Shown: positions 46,646-58,200 of the stretch, piece after piece | Layout: the number at the start of each line of letters is the position of its first letter | Position numbering within the stretch: position 1 is the stretch's first letter | Origin: Flavobacterium sp. HSC-32F16 | GTDB taxonomy: Bacteria; Bacteroidota; Bacteroidia; Flavobacteriales; Flavobacteriaceae | Reading direction: 5' to 3' | DNA: 64,000 nt | NCBI RefSeq assembly: GCF_024171645.1 | Contig: NZ_JALKAC010000007.1 | Span: 1 to 64,000, forward strand | Made by a program: the position numbers and the translations under genes | Notes under the pieces: model-generated | Database searches by the model: none | Told to the model about the DNA's origin: nothing | Seen by the model: the letters and a program-made list of their open reading frames with translations, nothing else

Positions 46646-47761
46646 ATGGAAAATAAAAATGAAATAATAGTATCTGATCTTTTAAAAATAGAGTACGACT
46701 TTATAGAGTATTATGTGGGTATGGCAAAAATGGTTGTTTACTGGCATGTAAAAGCATTAGGGTTTAAAGTAATAGCTTATGCAGGGCCGGAAACGGGTGT
46801 TAAAGATCGTTGTTCATATTTTATCGTTAAAAATGATATAAAACTGGTAATCACATCTGCATCACAACCTAGTTCCTATAAAATAGTATCATTTGTAGAC
46901 TTACATGGAAATGGTATTAAGAGAATGGCTATTAGTGTTGATAATGTAAAGGAATTTTTTGGAAGAGCTATGAAAAATGGCGCAATACCAATAGAACATC
47001 CACATTTAACATCAGATGATATGGGTTTTGTAGAACAGGCCTCATTAAAAATGTTCGATGATAATGAAATTGTTTTAATTAATTATGACAATTACAATGG
47101 AGATTTTCTTCCAGGTTATAAGAACGTTGAAAAAGAATGGGATTTTGATTATCAAGATTCTGCATTAGAGAAAATTGATCATGTAGCTTGTGCCTTACGT
47201 TTAAATGAAATTACTCTTTGGGAAAATTATTTCAATAACATTTTTCTATCTAAAACAGTTTTAGAATTTGATGAAAGACAAGAAAGCGGAAAGAAAATAG
47301 GAATGCTTTTAAAAGTATTACAATCCGAAAATAAATCCATAAACAATGTCTTAGTCGAACCAGAACATGGAGTAAATACACAAGTACAGTTATTTATTGA
47401 TCAAAACTATGGTACTGGTATACAACATATTGCTTTTGAGTCTAATAACATATTTAAATCAGTACAAGCTCTAAGAGAAAATGGTGTGAAGTTTACAAAA
47501 TACCCTGACTCATATTACGATGAACTTGAAAAAAAACACCCACAATTAGATGTCGATATTCTAAGAAAACACGGGGTATTATGTGATGTGGTAGAAGGCG
47601 CCTTATTATTCCAAATATTTACTGTCCCAATAGGAGATAGAGCTACATTTTTTTATGAAATCGTACAACGTGTAAATGATTATGATGGTTTTGGACTGGA
47701 TAATATTTATGCACTATTTGATGCTATGGAACAAGAATTAAAACTAAAAAGGCAATACTAG
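46646..47761 (+). CDS. hmaS: 4-hydroxymandelate synthase (HmaS-like)
   Basis: A 371-residue two-domain vicinal-oxygen-chelate dioxygenase of the HPPD/HmaS family. The iron ligands are visible as His179 (KIDHVAC), His261 (GIQHIAF) and Glu338 (FFYEIVQ), with spacing as in the family, and the C-terminal GFG helix that closes the active site follows. HPPD makes homogentisate from 4-hydroxyphenylpyruvate; HmaS makes 4-hydroxymandelate from the same substrate. The short motifs do not separate the two safely, but the position between HpgT and a hydroxy-acid oxidase, inside a cluster with three Hpg-type A domains, favours HmaS. It starts 10 bp after the aminotransferase and ends 4 bp before the oxidase, so the three genes form one tight unit. 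Confidence 0.82.
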   Translation: MENKNEIIVSDLLKIEYDFIEYYVGMAKMVVYWHVKALGFKVIAYAGPETGVKDRCSYFIVKNDIKLVITSASQPSSYKIVSFVDLHGNGIKRMAISVDNVKEFFGRAMKNGAIPIEHPHLTSDDMGFVEQASLKMFDDNEIVLINYDNYNGDFLPGYKNVEKEWDFDYQDSALEKIDHVACALRLNEITLWENYFNNIFLSKTVLEFDERQESGKKIGMLLKVLQSENKSINNVLVEPEHGVNTQVQLFIDQNYGTGIQHIAFESNNIFKSVQALRENGVKFTKYPDSYYDELEKKHPQLDVDILRKHGVLCDVVEGALLFQIFTVPIGDRATFFYEIVQRVNDYDGFGLDNIYALFDAMEQELKLKRQY

Positions 47762-47765
47762 TATA

Positions 47766-49142
47766 ATGATAGAAAATAAGCTTAGTATTTTAGACGAAAT
47801 CAGGACTATAGTTGGAACTAAATATTTAATAACAGAGCCAGATCTTTTATATAAATATTCTAAAGACTGTACTTCTAATAAAGAAACTATCCCGTCTGCA
47901 GTAGTATTACCCAAAAACACTCAGGAAATTTCTAACATTATTGCAATTTGTAATGAAACAAAAACAGCGATAACGGTTAGAGGAGGAGGTACAGGGGTAA
48001 GTGGCGGAGCATTATCTGCTCAGTCTGGGATTATACTTTCTTTAGAAAGACTAAACAAAATTATTGAAATTAATAAGGTTGATAGAATTGCTATAGTTGA
48101 GTCTGGTGTAATTACTAAGGATGTAAAAGATGCTGTTTTAAAAGAAGGGTTAAATTTTCCGCAGAATATAAGTAGTGCAGATTCTTGTTTTATAGGTGGT
48201 AACGTTGCTGTGTCCAGCGGTAGTCCAAAATCATTAAAATACGGGACTACTAAAAACTTCGTCGTTAATTTAGAAGTAGTACTCCCGGACGGACGTATAA
48301 TCTGGACAGGAAAGAATGTGAGTAAAAATGCAACAGGATATAATCTTACTCAATTATTTAGTGGAAGCGAAGGAACTTTAGGAGTTATTACCAAAGTCGT
48401 TTTAAAATTAGTGCCTCCAACGAAAGAATTAGTATTAATGGTTCCTTTTACTAAAATTGAGAACTTGTTTATATGCGTTCAGCAATTCTTTGCAAAAGGG
48501 TATTCAGCTTCAAGTATTGAATTTATTGATGGAGCCGGCTTCAAATTAGTATCCCAATATTTAGACAATTCTTACCATATAAAATCGGATACGGAAGGAA
48601 TTCTATGGATAGAGATAGAGGGAGATTATTCAGATAAACTTTTAGAGGAAGCTTTGAAAATCAGCGAGCACATTAATGAATATACACAAGAGGAAATTCG
48701 TGTAGCGGATAATCCCGGCGAAGTAAAAGCATTATGGAAAATGCGTTCAAAAGTTGGAGAAGCTGTAATAAATCACACTTTTTTTAGAGATGTTGATATT
48801 GTTGTGCCTTGTTCTAAAATTGATGAAATGTATAAGGCAATTGTCAATATAGCCAATAAATTTAATTTTAATTATACCGTTTTTGGACATGTTGGAGATG
48901 GTAATTTTCATGTCAATATCTTTCAAAACAAAAAGCAAACCATTGAACAATGGGAAGCTGATATTGTTGTATGGGTAAAAGCAATATTTTTAAAAGCATT
49001 GGAATTAGGCGGAACTATTTCGGGTGAACATGGAATTGGAAAAATAAATCTTCCATACATAGAAGAAGCTATACCCACAGCTCGAATAATAATGGATAAC
49101 ATTAAAAAGACATTTGATAAAAATCAAATAATCAATCCCTAA
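47766..49142 (+). CDS. GlcD/D-lactate-dehydrogenase-type FAD oxidase, probable hydroxymandelate oxidase
   Basis: A 458-residue FAD-linked oxidase of the GlcD/vanillyl-alcohol-oxidase fold. The FAD-binding half shows AVVLPKNTQEI, RGGGTGVSGGAL and GSEGTLGVIT. The C-terminal half shows GHVGDGNFHVNI and SGEHGIGK, with the His residues typical of D-2-hydroxy-acid dehydrogenases. By position it should oxidise 4-hydroxymandelate to 4-hydroxyphenylglyoxylate, the step done in actinomycete Hpg pathways by the unrelated FMN-dependent Hmo. No Hmo-like protein is present in the window. HmaS is known to make the S enantiomer, while many enzymes of this family prefer D-hydroxy acids, so stereochemistry deserves attention. 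A general lactate/glycolate oxidase role is less likely given the tight gene packing. Confidence 0.8.
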   Translation: MIENKLSILDEIRTIVGTKYLITEPDLLYKYSKDCTSNKETIPSAVVLPKNTQEISNIIAICNETKTAITVRGGGTGVSGGALSAQSGIILSLERLNKIIEINKVDRIAIVESGVITKDVKDAVLKEGLNFPQNISSADSCFIGGNVAVSSGSPKSLKYGTTKNFVVNLEVVLPDGRIIWTGKNVSKNATGYNLTQLFSGSEGTLGVITKVVLKLVPPTKELVLMVPFTKIENLFICVQQFFAKGYSASSIEFIDGAGFKLVSQYLDNSYHIKSDTEGILWIEIEGDYSDKLLEEALKISEHINEYTQEEIRVADNPGEVKALWKMRSKVGEAVINHTFFRDVDIVVPCSKIDEMYKAIVNIANKFNFNYTVFGHVGDGNFHVNIFQNKKQTIEQWEADIVVWVKAIFLKALELGGTISGEHGIGKINLPYIEEAIPTARIIMDNIKKTFDKNQIINP

Positions 49143-49251
49143 AAATTCAAGATACTATTTCTATAAATATCAATCTATATATTTCTACAAATTCAAAAGT
49201 AACGAAGATCAATTTTGAGTTTTAAAATATAAACAAGTAAAAAATATAATC

Positions 49252-52200
49252 ATGGTTAACGATTTATTTACAAGATTAAAAACACTGAATATTACTTTAA
49301 AAGTAGTCAACGATACATTGGATATTAAAGCGCCTAAAGGAGTTTTAAATGAAGCGTTATTAAATGAAATTAAAACCAATAAAGAAAGTTTAATTGGCTT
49401 AATTAATCAATATTCAACATCTAAAATAACAGATAACAAACAAATCCCTGCTGCCAAAAAAAGTGATCACTATCCTTTGTCATCATCTCAGCACAGATTA
49501 TGGGCGCTAAGTCAAATAGATGAATCGAATAGGTCTTACAATATGCCCGGAATCCAAATTATAAATGATGAAATTGATGCAGACGCTTTTTTGAATTCAC
49601 TTCGAGATTTAATAAATCGACATGAAATTCTTAGAACTGTTTTTAAGGAAGATGAAAATGGAGAAATTAGGCAGTATATACAATCTGAAGAAGATTTTAT
49701 TTTTCCATTTACGCAAATCGATGTTGATAATGATGAGGTAAAGCTTAAAGAAATAATTGAGAAAGAATATACTACTCTTTTTAATTTAGAAAAGGATTCA
49801 TTATTTAAAGGGAAACTCATCCGCATTAGAGACAATAAATGGGTTTTCTCTTTTGTAATGCATCATATTATTACTGACAGCTGGTCTATGACTGTCATAA
49901 TTAATGAATTATTAGAAAATTATAACGCTGGAAAAAATGGTCAGCCACTTAAAAATAAACCGTTAGAAATCCAATATAAAGACTACGCTGTATGGCAGCA
50001 AGACCAGTTGGTTAATGGTCATTTAGAAAAAGATAAAATCTATTGGTTAGAACATTTAAAAGGCGATTTGCCAACACTATCCCATTTTGGAGATTTTCCC
50101 CGTCCGGCAATAAAAACCTATAACGGAGGAATAGTAGAGCGTAAAATTGGTACGGCACTTTATGAGCAATTCAAAACTTTGTACAAAGCGCATGATGGCA
50201 CATTGTTTATGGGGGCTCTAAGTCTTGTAAATGTAATATTAAATAAATATACAGGCCAGGAAGAATTTATTATAGGAATTCCGGTTTCTGGAAGGAATAA
50301 TGCTGTGCTTCACGATCAAATAGGTTTTTATGTAAATACCCTGGCACTTCGCACTACATTTTCGTCGGAAGACAGTTTTGAAACTCTTTTTGGAAAGGTC
50401 AAGGAAAATACACTTAATGCCTTTAAACACCAAGACTACCCTTTTGATGAACTTTTAGATGATTTAAACATTAAAAGGGACTTAAGTAGAAGTGCATTAT
50501 TTGACGTAATGATTTCTGTACAAAATGAAAATAAGTTCGTTGAAAGTGATTTGGATCAGTACGATAACTTAATTGAAAATGAATCAAGTAAATATGATTT
50601 AACATTTACATTTATCGAAGAGTCAGATAACTTAAACCTTGTAATAGAATACAATAGTGATATTTTCAGTAAAAGCCTATGCGAGCAGTTATTACTGCAT
50701 ATGGAACAGCTGTTAGAAGAAATACTGTCCTCTCCCCAAAAAGACCTCTCCACAATTTCATGTTTAAATGCAGTAGAGGAACAGGAACTATTGGTGGATT
50801 ATAATGCAACAGAAACAATATATGAAGAAGGGATTTCTTTACTGGGTTTATTTAAGGAGCAAGTCACATTGTATCCTGAACAAACAGCATTGGTCTATGG
50901 TAAAATCTCATTGAGTTATAGTGAGCTGGATGTTCTGAGCAATCAATTCAGTCATTATTTGGAAGAGCACAGTGAATTGGTTTTGGAAGATTTAATAGCC
51001 ATAGCCCTGCCTAAAAGCCATTGGCAGATCATATCGATTTTAGGTATTTTAAAAGCGGGTTGTGCGTATGTTCCAATCGCTTTGGATTATCCACAAGACC
51101 GAATAGACTTTATGGTATCCGATACCAAAAGTAAAATTGTGATCACACCAGAACTCCTATTCGATTTCGAATCCAGGATTGGAGACTATTCCACAGAAAA
51201 AGACATCTGCTCGAGGGATTTATCCAGTTTGGCTTATGTGATGTATACTTCAGGATCTACAGGACGGCCTAAAGGCGTTTTGATAGAAGACGGAGGTATA
51301 ATTCGATTAGTTAAAAATTCGAATTATATCAATTTAGGACCAAGTTCCATCTTATTGTCTACAGGTTACTTCTCATTTGATGCTGTCACTTTCGAATATT
51401 GGGGAATGCTGTTAAATGGCGGAAAATTAGTTTTATGTGATGAAAATGAGCTTTTGTCGGATGATTTGTCAAAAATAATAAAACAGGAATCCATTACTAT
51501 TATGTGGTTTACTGTTGGATTATTAAATCAGTTAATTGATGAAAATATTCAAATTTTCCAGGGACTAAAGACAATATTAGCAGGAGGTGATAAATTATCT
51601 GTTGCTCATATTAACAAGTTAAAAAATCATTATCCGGATTTAGAAATCATAAACGGATATGGTCCAACGGAAAACACCACTTTCTCTTTAACTCATAAAG
51701 TAGAAAAAGTTAACAGCAATACTATTCCCATAGGAAAACCAATTACCAATAGCAGTGTTTATATACTAGATAAAAACAACCAACTGGTACCGAAAGGTGT
51801 TGTTGGTGAAATTTCTTTAGGAGGATCAGGATTATCAAGAGGATATCTTAATCAGCCTGAATTAACGCATGAAAAATTTACCGCAAATCCTTTTAAAGAA
51901 AATCAACGTTTATACAAAACAGGAGATTTAGGAAGATGGCTGAAAGATGGAACCATAGAGTTTTTAGGAAGGAAAGACAACCAGATAAAACTACGAGGCT
52001 TCAGAATTGAATTAGGCGAGATCGAAAACGTACTTTCTCAGCATGAGTTTATAAATTCGGCATTGGTAGTCGTTCATGAAGATAATCTGGCAGAAAAAGT
52101 ATTGGCAGCCTACATAACGTTAAGCAGCCCTGTAAATATTCAGGATATCAAACACTGGATGTCAACTCTTTTGCCAGCCTACATGATTCCTGCATATGTA

Positions 52201-55200
52201 GAAGTTATGGATAGTTTTCCGTTAACCGTAAACGGAAAAATAGATCGTTCTAAATTGCCATTGCCGGAAATCATTACATCAAACAGAACGACAAACTATA
52301 AAGAACCATCTACTGCAATAGAAAAAGCATTGGTCCAGTTGTGGGAAGAAGTATTGAGTATTTCGCCAATAGGTCTTGAAGATAACTTTTTTGATTTAGG
52401 AGGTCATAGTTTAAAAGCGACTAAATTAATCAGTAAAATTCATAAGGAATTCCAGGTAAAATTACATCTAAAAGATTTATTCATTCATCCTACTCTGGAT
52501 TCTCAAAGCAAATTAATTATTGAAGGACAACATTCCGGTTATAACAAAATTCCGGTTTTGGCGAAACAAAATGGTTATCCATTATCGCTTATGCAACGTC
52601 GTTTATGGATATTAAGCCAGTATGAGGCAGCTAATATTGCGTATAATATGTCCGGTGCCTATGTTTTTGAAGGGGTATTAGATGCTGCTGTTTTAGAACA
52701 AGCCTTTATAGAATTAATCAAGCGTCATGAAATCTTAAGAACATCTTTTAAAGAAGATGATCAAAAAGAAATATTGCAATATGTTATTGAGCCTGAAAAT
52801 ATCTCTTTTAAACTAAAAAACATAGATTTGAGAGGAACTGAGAGATCAGTTCTTGAAAAATACCTGGCAGAAGATGTATTGGCGCCATTCAATTTATCTT
52901 CAGGTGAATTAATAAAAGCGAGTATCTACAGACAATCAGAAAACAGCTGGGTATTCAGTAATGTTATTCACCATATTATCAGTGACGGCTGGTCTATGGG
53001 AATCATTGTAAACGAATTATTACACCTTTATAATACGTTATTGACTGGAGAATCAGCAGCATTAACGCCGCTGAACATTCAATACAAAGATTATTCATCA
53101 TGGCAGCTTAAAGAATTAAGCGATTCAAGATTAGAATTTCATAAAGGATATTGGATCAATCAGTTCAAAGACGATTTGCCTGTTTTGGATTTATCCGGAG
53201 GAAAGCAGCGCCCTATTATAAAAACATACAACGGAGGTGTTTATAATAAACTAATACCAAGTGAGTTAAATCATAAATTAAGTGAATTTCTTAAAACACA
53301 GGAATCTACTTTGTTCATGGGATTGTTAAGTGCAGTTAACGTGTTGTTTTATCACTACACCAATCAGGAAGACATTACTATTGGCAGTCCAATTGCAGGA
53401 AGGGATCACGCCGATTTAGAAAATCAAATTGGTTTTTATGTAAATACTTTGGCCCTAAGAACCCATTTTTCGAAGAACGATACTTTCAAAAATGTTTTAT
53501 CCAAAGTAAAAAATGTTGTTTTAGGCGCTCACGAACATCAATTATATCCTTTTGATGAGTTAGTTTCATCACTAAACATCACAAGAGATATGAGCCGTAA
53601 CCCGTTATTTGATGTTCAGGTTATTGTTCAGAATAATCAGGACACTAATGATACAGGATTAAAAAACTTAACGGTGAGTAGTTTTGAGGGTGAACTGCCT
53701 CATTCTAGTGTGTTTGATTTAGTATTTAATTTTGTCGAATCCCCGCATGGTTTAGGTACAAGCATCATTTACAATAGTGATGTATTTGATTCTGAAAGAA
53801 TTGAACAATTTGGTAATCATCTGGAGCATTTATTAAATGCATTATTACAAGATTCAGAACTGCCAATTCAAGAACTTAAATGGTTATCTCAAGATGAAAA
53901 GCAGCATTTATTAGATTTTAATTCGGAAAAAATAGACTATGACAAATCAAAAACGGTCATAGCCATGATAAACGAGCAGGTTGTTCATAACCCGGAAGCC
54001 ATTGCTATAGCTTTTGAAGGAACGCAGCTAACGTATCGTGAATTACATGAACGTTCGAATCAACTGGCTCATTTTTTACTTGAAAATTATAATATTCAGG
54101 CGAATGATTTTGTCGGAATAATGATGGACAGATCAGAGTTGATGTTCATTGGAATTTTAGGAATCCTTAAAGCAGGTGCTGCTTACGTGCCTATTGATCC
54201 AGATTATCCGGTTTCCAGAAAAGAATTCATCTTGCAGGATACCAACGTAAAAGTATTGCTTACACAATCAGATTACATCTTTGATTTATCGTATTATGAA
54301 GGAGGAATATTTGCAATGGACTTACAGCTGGATACTTTAACAGATCCGGTTACCAATCCAGAAGCAGCCCTTTTACCAGAGCATTTGGCCTATATTATTT
54401 ATACTTCAGGATCTACAGGAAATCCTAAGGGAGTTATGGTAACGCATGGTAATTTGCAGCATTCATTAGCACCAAGAAATTATGTTTATGCTCCAATAAA
54501 ATGTTTCTTATTATTGTCTTCTGTCGCTTTTGATAGTTCAGTGGCAGGAATATTCAGCACATTAACCAATGGAGGAAAATTATCGATTACTACGAACGCA
54601 AATATTGGTAATGTAAACTTTATTGCGGATTATATTGTTTCGCAAAAAGTAAGTCATTTATTAACTGTGCCGTCTTATTATAAATTGCTTTTAACGGCTT
54701 TACAAGGCAAAGAAACGGCTCTTGAAGAAGTTACCGTAGCCGGCGAAACTTGCCCGATAAGCTTGATCGAAGACCATTTTAAGAGCAATGTAGGTCAAGC
54801 GGGCTGTCAGTTATTTAATGAATATGGCCCTACAGAATGTTCGGTTTGGAGTAGTGTTCATAAATATGAAGAAGGAAAACCGGTAACAGCAACTATTGGA
54901 AAACCAATTGCCAATACCCATATTTATATCTTAAACGAAAAAGAAGATCTGGTTCCCGTAGGTGTAATAGGCGAATTGCACATTGGCGGTAATGGTGTTA
55001 CAAAAGGATATCTGAATAATCCGGAATTAACCCGCCAAAAATTTATAAAAGATCCGTTTAATAAATCAGGCATGATGTACAAAACCGGAGATTTAGGAAG
55101 ATGGAATGCAACAGGGGAAATTGAATTTCTGGGTAGAAAAGACAATCAGGTCAAGGTAAGAGGATATCGTATAGAATTAGGAGAAGTACAATACGCAATT

Positions 55201-58200
55201 GAACAATCTGAGTTTGTAAAAGCAGCGGTGGTTTTAACAAAAGAAAATAAATCAGGTGACAATGAGCTGTTTGCTTATTTATTATCAGATGAAATCTTAA
55301 ATACTTCGGATCTTAAATACGACCTAAAAGATGTGCTGCCAGGTTACGCCATACCATCTCACTTTATTACTTTGACAAATTTCCCTCTCACACCAAATGG
55401 AAAAATAGATACCAAGGCATTATTAGAAATTGGCGGCTCTGAAACCAGAAGCGGAGAAGAATATGTGGCTCCACAAACAGAAGAAGAAACAGCCTTAGTA
55501 CATATCTGGGAAACCATTCTTGAAAAAGAAAAAATTGGTGTAAATGATCGATTCTTTGATTTAGGAGGTGATTCTATTAAGGTTCTGAAAATTGTTAACG
55601 GTATTTATAATGCAATGCAGTTAGAAATCAGTATTTCAGATATCTATACGTATGACAGTATATCAAAATTATCAGAATTTATAATTGATAATAAGAAATC
55701 ACTTGACAGCAAAAAAGAAGAAGGTATAGAAGCCAGAAAGAACGTTCTGGACTATATCAATACTGTAAAATACAATGTTTTAGAATCTTTAGATGAAAAT
55801 AAATCTGAAGCTGTAGAGGATTTGTATCCTATGAGTGATATTCAAAAAGGAATGATATACGAGTCTTTATTATATGAAGGAACAAGTATCTATCATGATC
55901 AAATGATTAACCAAAGACAATTTGTAAATTTTGACATTTCGGTTTTTAGACTGGCAATGCAGTTAATGGTGGACAAACATGAGATTTTAAGAACAGGTTT
56001 TAACATGCAGGATTATGAGCAGGAAGTTCAGATCGTGTATAAAAATGTTGAGGTAACTGTTGTATACGAAGATTTATCTCATTTAGATTCTTTAAAAGAA
56101 AAAGAAAATGCTATAGGCGCATTTCTTCAGTCTGAATTACTAAATCCGTTTGATGTTAGTAAAGCACCACTCTTTAGAATGGCAGCTTTTAATATTGGTG
56201 AGGATAATATTGTTTTTGTTTCTCAATGTCATCACGCTATTATTGATGGCTGGAGTGATTCTATGCTTTTAACAGAATTAAATAACTTATATCTGGCCCT
56301 TTTAGCAGACATCACATTTAGACCTGAAAAAATAAAAGCCAGTTATAAAAACTATGTAATTGAACATGAGATTGATAAAAAAGATACCACAATCTTGTCC
56401 TTTTGGAAACAAGAACTGCAGGACCATAGTAAACTCAACATATTTACCAATACACCTGTAAGCAGTATTTACGGAAATGTATTGTCTGAAAATGAAGTAA
56501 ACGAATTAAAACATCTTGCCGCAAATCTTAGTACAACTGTAAAAGAGATTTCTTTGAGTGCTTACTTGTATATGCTGAGTATCTTAAATTCAGATCCGGA
56601 TGTAGTAACAGGTTTGGTTACCAATAACAGACCAAGCTGCGAAGATGGAGATAAGATTTTAGGATGTTTTTTAAATACGATTCCATTACGTTTTGCCATT
56701 GATTATAATGTAACAGTAAAAGATTTTATAATTGAAGTTCAGAATAAATTAATCTTATTAAAAAAATATGAAAGACTTAGTTTATTACAAATAGCTAGTT
56801 TATCTGATAATCAGCATGCAAATGAGAATCCGTTTTTCGATGTTTATTTTAACTATGTTGATTTTTACACGTACGATAAGATAAAAAGCGAGATAAAAGA
56901 AAACGTTAACCAGGAAGAAGAAAGCGTTTCATTAATAGGATCCAATAAAACGAATACATTTTTAGATTTTAATGTAAACACAACAGGCGACCTTTATCAT
57001 GCAAGTCTTTCGTTAACAAAAAAACTGAAATCAGGATTAACAGTAGAACAAGTAAATGATTTATATTTTTCGATATTAAGATCATTTATTGCTTCTCCAA
57101 ACAAATTGCTAAAATCAGTTGATTATTTAGGCGCAGAGGAAAAACATACTTTGCTGCATGAATTTAATGATACCAAGCATGAATTTCTTTCTGAAACAAC
57201 GCTGGCAGATTTATTTGCGCAACAAGTAGAAAATGCCCCAAATGAAATTGCATTGGTATTTCAACAAACAGAACTAACATTCTATGAACTAAACGAAAGA
57301 TCAAATCAATTAGCAAACTATCTGAGATCCAGCTATACGTTAGGTGCAAATGACTTAATAGCTGTAGCATTACCCAGAAGTGAGTGGATGATCACGGCAA
57401 TTTTAGCAATACACAAAATAGGCGGCGCTTATGTGCCAATAGATCCTAAACATCCTCAGGATCGTATTGATTATATCGTTCAGGACAGTTCGAGTGCTTT
57501 AATAATAGATGCAAAAGTACTTAATGAGTTTCATGCCGCAGCAGAAAATTACTCAAAAGAGAATCTAACATTAATCAATAAACCTACAGATATTGCCTAT
57601 GTACTTTATACTTCCGGTTCTACAGGAAATCCTAAAGGATGTATACTAGAACATAGAGGAGTTGTAAATAGAATACAGTGGATGTGGGAAGCATTTAATT
57701 ACACGAATCAAGATGTTATTTTACAAAAAACGACATTCACTTTTGATGTTTCTGTTTGGGAAATTTTCATGCCTTTATGCTGGGGTACAAAAATGATATT
57801 ATGTTCAGATGAAGATGTTAGTATTCCTCAAAATATAGAATCATTAATAAAAAATCATAAAGTAACTTGTTTGCATTTTGTACCAAGTATGTTAGATGTT
57901 TTTATAGACAGTTTATTTGATGAATCGTATGATTTTAGCAATCTGAGCAGTTTAAAACAGGTTATTACCAGTGGAGAAGCATTACAATTAAACACCGTTA
58001 AAAAGTGGTATGAAAAATTAAATACTCCTATACAAAATTTATATGGGCCAACAGAGGCTTCTATAGATGTTACGTATTATACAACCTCAAAACAAGATAC
58101 GGTTATACCAATTGGCAAACCGGTCTGGAATACTTCTATCTACATTCTGGATCCCAACAATAACCTTGTGCCTGTAGGATGTTCTGGAGAAATTTATCTG

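Noticed and set aside
9806..56260. Search for the HHHxxxDG condensation motif that forms the nocardicin-type beta-lactam from Ser-Hpg
   Set aside because: Hpg, a terminal Ser and a neighbouring BlaI/M56 pair made this worth testing. Every C domain has only two His in the motif, so there is no sign of integrated beta-lactam formation.
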